NCBI GenBank assembly: GCA_937924145.1
Contig: CALDTJ010000425.1
Coordinates: 1 to 34,768, forward strand
Direction of reading: 5' to 3'
From: an uncultured Saprospiraceae bacterium
Lineage (GTDB): Bacteria; Bacteroidota; Bacteroidia; Chitinophagales; Saprospiraceae
DNA length: 34,768 nucleotides
In this document: in pieces, positions 32,565-34,768 of the stretch
How the letters are laid out: every line of letters starts with the position of its first letter
How positions within the stretch are numbered: the first letter of the stretch is position 1
Program-made: the position numbers and the translations under genes
Notes under the pieces: model-generated
The model's database searches: none
What the model was told of the DNA's origin: nothing
What the model saw: only the letters and a program-made list of their open reading frames with translations

Positions 32565-32581
32565 ATACTAATTTATTGATC

Positions 32582-32778
32582 GTTGGGTTAGCTATCTTTT
32601 CTAAAGCTTCATTTCTGGAGGAAAATGAAGCTTTAGAAAATAGCTAACCTAACTTATTACATACCTACACTTATCATCCTAGTGCTGCCTTATCTTTATA
32701 GTATCAAAAAGTTAGGTTAGCAGTTTTAAGGCACTGAATTCTTTCGAATTTAGTGCCTTAAAAGACTGCTAACCCAAC
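32582..32778. repeat. Composite of two long hairpins with cross-complementary arms
   Basis: Hairpin A: GGTTAGCTATcTTTTCTAAAGCTTCATTTC (from 32586) pairs with ..GAAATAGCTAACC-like arm (to 32649), about 28 bp with one bulged C. Hairpin B: GGTTAGCAGTTTTAAGGCACTGAATTC (32715-32741) pairs with 32746-32774, with a 2-nt bulge. In addition GTTGGGTTAGC (32582-32592) is the exact complement of GCTAACCCAAC (32768-32778), and GCTAACCTAACTT (32643-32655) that of AAGTTAGGTTAGC (32709-32721). It lies in the 219-bp gap between the SDR and flavoenzyme genes and holds no gene. Confidence 0.75.
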
Positions 32779-32783
32779 CGGGA

Positions 32784-33395
32784 TTATACATAAATTCGAA
32801 TAACCTGTCCTCTTCCTCGTCCCATTACACTACGAATATAGCCATTCATCATTTTATCCATTTCAATTGGAGGATGACCAGGGAAATAGCTGGCATATTT
32901 ATCCCAAGAATCCATCACGGCACCTGAAGAGACTACATTTACTCGAATCTGTTTTGGCATTTCTAAGGAGACGGCTTGCACAAAACTGTGTACACCTCCA
33001 TTGACCATTGCCGCACTAGCTGTTTTGAATACAGGATCATCTGCTAAAACACCAGTCGTCAAAGTAATAGACCCTTTTTTCTTAACACACTTTTTACCCA
33101 ATCGGACTACATTTACTTGCCCCATCAATTTACTACGCAAACCAATGTGGTAATCTGTCTCGGATAAATCTTTAAAAGGTGCCCATTTCGCCTCACCTGC
33201 CGCACAAATAATGGCATCAACTTTACCTTCCTCCTTAATCTTTTTAAATACTCTTTTGATAGATCGAGTATCTGCGATATCCATTGGATAATCTTTTGAA
33301 CTCCGTCCAGCAATGAGAACTTGATGATCTTTTGAAAAATGTTCGACTATTCTTTTACCAATAGTTCCTGTTCCGCCAATGACTAATATTTTCAT
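32784..33395 (-). CDS. Short-chain dehydrogenase-like protein lacking the YxxxK site
   Basis: 203 aa, short for an SDR. The nucleotide-binding motif is VIGGTGTIG (residues 5-13), followed by IAGRSSKDYPMDIADTRS, and CAAG takes the place of NNAG. Where classical SDRs carry YxxxK this one has ASAAMVNGGVHSFVQ, with neither Tyr nor Lys, so the usual proton relay is missing. This matches the Lin1944-like SDR group, which binds nucleotide but whose function is not known. It lies between the hydroxyproline dehydratase-type gene and the flavoenzyme gene on the minus strand, with palindrome-rich gaps on both sides. Confidence 0.85.
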   Translation of the reverse strand: MKILVIGGTGTIGKRIVEHFSKDHQVLIAGRSSKDYPMDIADTRSIKRVFKKIKEEGKVDAIICAAGEAKWAPFKDLSETDYHIGLRSKLMGQVNVVRLGKKCVKKKGSITLTTGVLADDPVFKTASAAMVNGGVHSFVQAVSLEMPKQIRVNVVSSGAVMDSWDKYASYFPGHPPIEMDKMMNGYIRSVMGRGRGQVIRIYV

Positions 33396-33437
33396 TTTAA
33401 TTATATTTAAACTTTATGATTTTTTAAGTTATTCGCT

Positions 33438-33559
33438 AGAAAGCGGTGCTTTGAAAGCACCTCTTTCTTTTTTAAATTATCAATAGAAAGCGATGCCTTG
33501 GAAACATCTCTTTTTTATTATTTTTAAAAGCAGGCGGTGCTTTCAAAGCACCACCTGCT
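33438..33559. repeat. Three tandem related hairpins
   Basis: Copy i (33438-33468): AGAAAGcGGTGCTTT/AAAGCACCtCTTTCT, then T6 on the plus strand. Copy ii (33485-33514): AAAGcGATG/CATCtCTTT, also followed by a T run on the plus strand. Copy iii (33529-33559): AGCAGGcGGTGCTTT/AAAGCACCaCCTGCT. Each has the same central mismatch next to a GGTG/CACC- or GATG/CATC-type core. Copy iii, read on the minus strand, ends in TTTTAAAAAT and lies 6 bp after the dehydratase-type stop, so it can serve as its terminator. Confidence 0.7.
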
Positions 33560-33564
33560 GTGGT

Positions 33565-34605
33565 TTACCTAAATATAAACCCTTCCTTGTAAGGATCATT
33601 TGGGTCAAACCAACATTCGTTTTTTCCAACAAAACTTGCTGATCCAGTTACTTTAGGTAGTACCGCTTCATAACCATGAAAATCTATTTGTTCTATAGCC
33701 TCGACGGTCATGGTACTACCTAAAATACTTTCAATAGTGATCGGTTGATTTAGTTTCAATTCTCCTTTTGAAAAATGTAATCCTGCTCTTGCACTCACAC
33801 CTGAACCAGTAGCAGATCTATCCACTTCTCCTTCTGCGAAAATGCAAACATTTCGAGAATGGTGCTTTTCATCTTCTGGTGAACCAGTGAAAATCGTCCC
33901 GTATAAAAATCCTAAATCTGACTCAGTCGGATGTACAATTTCAAATTTATCCATGACTGCATACTTAATTCGTCGGCCATAGTCTATCAGTTGATTGTAA
34001 TAAGCTGGCGTCATTTTCAAGCCTACGGATGCTGCATCTACAAAGGCATAATAGGCACCACCAAAAGCAATATCAAAAGTTACTTTGCCAATACCATCTA
34101 CTTCAACTACTTCCTCTTTCAGATGCAAATAAGACGGGACATTGATGAAACTACTTTCTACCACTACCCCATTTTCAATTTTCGCTTCTGCATAGACCGT
34201 TCCACAGGGCACATTTATCGTTAATTTATTGTCTGTTTTATTTGGTATTAAATTGGTTTCAAAAACAAATTTTGTCAATGCTAATACGGCATGACCACAC
34301 ATCGTCGAATAGCCTTCATTATGAATAAAAAATACATCAAAATCCGCATCTGCTGAACTTGGATCTGAAATTATTGCTCCATACATATCCGCATGACCAC
34401 GAGGCTCGAACATCAAACCAGTACGGATATGATCATAATTTTCTTTGAAAAAACGTCGCTTTTCTAATACAGAACCTCCTTCAATTTTTGGTAAACCAGC
34501 AACGGGAATTCTCAAAGGTTCACCGCCTGTATGCATATCTATAGTGGTGATTTTTTGAAAATTACTCGGTGGTTTAAAATCGAAATTTTTTAATAACTGA
34601 TTCAT
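33565..34605 (-). CDS. Proline racemase family protein, trans-3-hydroxy-L-proline dehydratase type
   Basis: 346 aa, full length for the family. The N-terminal signature TIDMHTGGEPLRI is near residue 23. The first catalytic site is GYSTMCGHAVLAL with Cys103. The second is DRSATGSGVSARAG with Thr266 where proline racemase and 4-hydroxyproline 2-epimerase have Cys. A Cys/Thr pair is the hallmark of trans-3-hydroxy-L-proline dehydratase (as in human L3HYPDH), which makes pyrroline-2-carboxylate, so a racemase or epimerase label would be misleading. No signal peptide; cytoplasmic. Pyrroline-carboxylate reductase and hydroxyproline transporters are not in the window. Confidence 0.9.
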   Translation of the reverse strand: MNQLLKNFDFKPPSNFQKITTIDMHTGGEPLRIPVAGLPKIEGGSVLEKRRFFKENYDHIRTGLMFEPRGHADMYGAIISDPSSADADFDVFFIHNEGYSTMCGHAVLALTKFVFETNLIPNKTDNKLTINVPCGTVYAEAKIENGVVVESSFINVPSYLHLKEEVVEVDGIGKVTFDIAFGGAYYAFVDAASVGLKMTPAYYNQLIDYGRRIKYAVMDKFEIVHPTESDLGFLYGTIFTGSPEDEKHHSRNVCIFAEGEVDRSATGSGVSARAGLHFSKGELKLNQPITIESILGSTMTVEAIEQIDFHGYEAVLPKVTGSASFVGKNECWFDPNDPYKEGFIFR

Positions 34606-34668
34606 CTATAGTGGTAATATATTGAGTTAAGTACCAAGTCACAATTATCTATAAGTAATTTTAGTTTC

Positions 34669-34747
34669 TTTTTTCCTTTAGCGTCGTTAAAAAAAGTCGA
34701 TAGAACTAAGGCTATACCGAAGTTTTTTGCCTTGCTAAAGAAAAAAA
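34669..34747. repeat. Imperfect palindromic repeat element, copy 2
   Basis: TTTTTTCCTTTAGC (34669-34682) pairs with GCTAAAGAAAAAAA (34734-34747) at 13 of 14 positions. Inside, an A7 run (34689-34695) faces a T6 run (34723-34728), and TCGATAG/CTAT..CGA closes an AACTAAGG loop. The order of segments and the loop sequence (AGAACTAAGGCTATAC versus AGAGCTACGGCTATTC) match the copy at 17-100 in the same orientation. Confidence 0.6.
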
Positions 34748-34768
34748 TAATTCTAAAATTTTACTTAT

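Noticed and set aside
33565-34605. 4-hydroxyproline 2-epimerase or proline racemase
   Set aside because: The second catalytic Cys is Thr (DRSATGSG), which points to the dehydratase group.
1-34768. CRISPR array, tRNA, rRNA, insertion sequence or prophage
   Set aside because: No regularly spaced repeats, tRNA-like folds, rRNA segments, transposase or phage genes were seen; the repeats present are palindromes without coding capacity.

Overview
The window is AT-rich chromosomal DNA that looks like Bacteroidota. The supports are a FecR/ECF-sigma surface-signalling set with TonB receptors carrying carboxypeptidase-like N-terminal domains, promoters matching the Bacteroidota -7 motif TAnnTTTG, and no strong Shine-Dalgarno sequences. 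The catabolic content would fit a free-living member such as a Saprospiraceae-like bacterium, but family-level placement is a guess. I count 24 protein-coding genes and see no rRNA, tRNA, CRISPR array, transposase or phage gene.

Layout. (1) 1-2469: an SDR oxidoreductase and a GntP-type organic-acid permease in a short plus-strand operon. (2) 2834-6109: a large exported Asp-box (BNR/VPS10-like) beta-propeller protein, separated from the permease by a very long convergent terminator hairpin. (3) 6289-10717: a sulfur/persulfide regulon with a metallo-beta-lactamase/rhodanese fusion, a single-domain rhodanese, a SulP anion transporter and a Crp/Fnr regulator. Three near-identical TGTGA-N6-TCACA operators each lie 21-22 bp upstream of a TAnnTTTG box, the geometry of class II activation. 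(4) 10994-12853: a stand-alone GHKL-ATPase protein whose C-terminus carries PD-(D/E)xK nuclease-like residues; this is the best candidate for an uncharacterised (possibly anti-phage) system. (5) 12880-19421: leucine/ketone-body catabolism: acyl-CoA dehydrogenase, HMG-CoA lyase, methylcrotonyl-CoA carboxylase beta subunit, acetoacetyl-CoA synthetase, plus a DinB-like protein. The biotin-carrying alpha subunit and the hydratase are not in the window. (6) 19687-22341: a GH13_18 (sucrose-phosphorylase-like) enzyme and a methyltransferase. (7) 22702-30801: ECF sigma, FecR, an STN-containing TonB receptor and a second, paralogous TonB receptor without STN; no SusD. (8) 30938-34605: an ArsR-type regulator, a DAO-type flavoenzyme, an SDR lacking its active-site motif, and a proline-racemase-family protein with the Cys/Thr pair of trans-3-hydroxy-L-proline dehydratase.

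Non-coding structure is unusually rich. Both ends of the window carry copies of the same ~80-bp imperfect palindrome in direct orientation, with compensatory base changes. Two long hairpins at 32582-32778 have arms that are also complementary to each other. Three related hairpins lie in tandem at 33438-33559. A shared hairpin arm motif (ACCAnTTTAGACA/TGTCTAA) occurs at 2716-2787 and 10861-10908.
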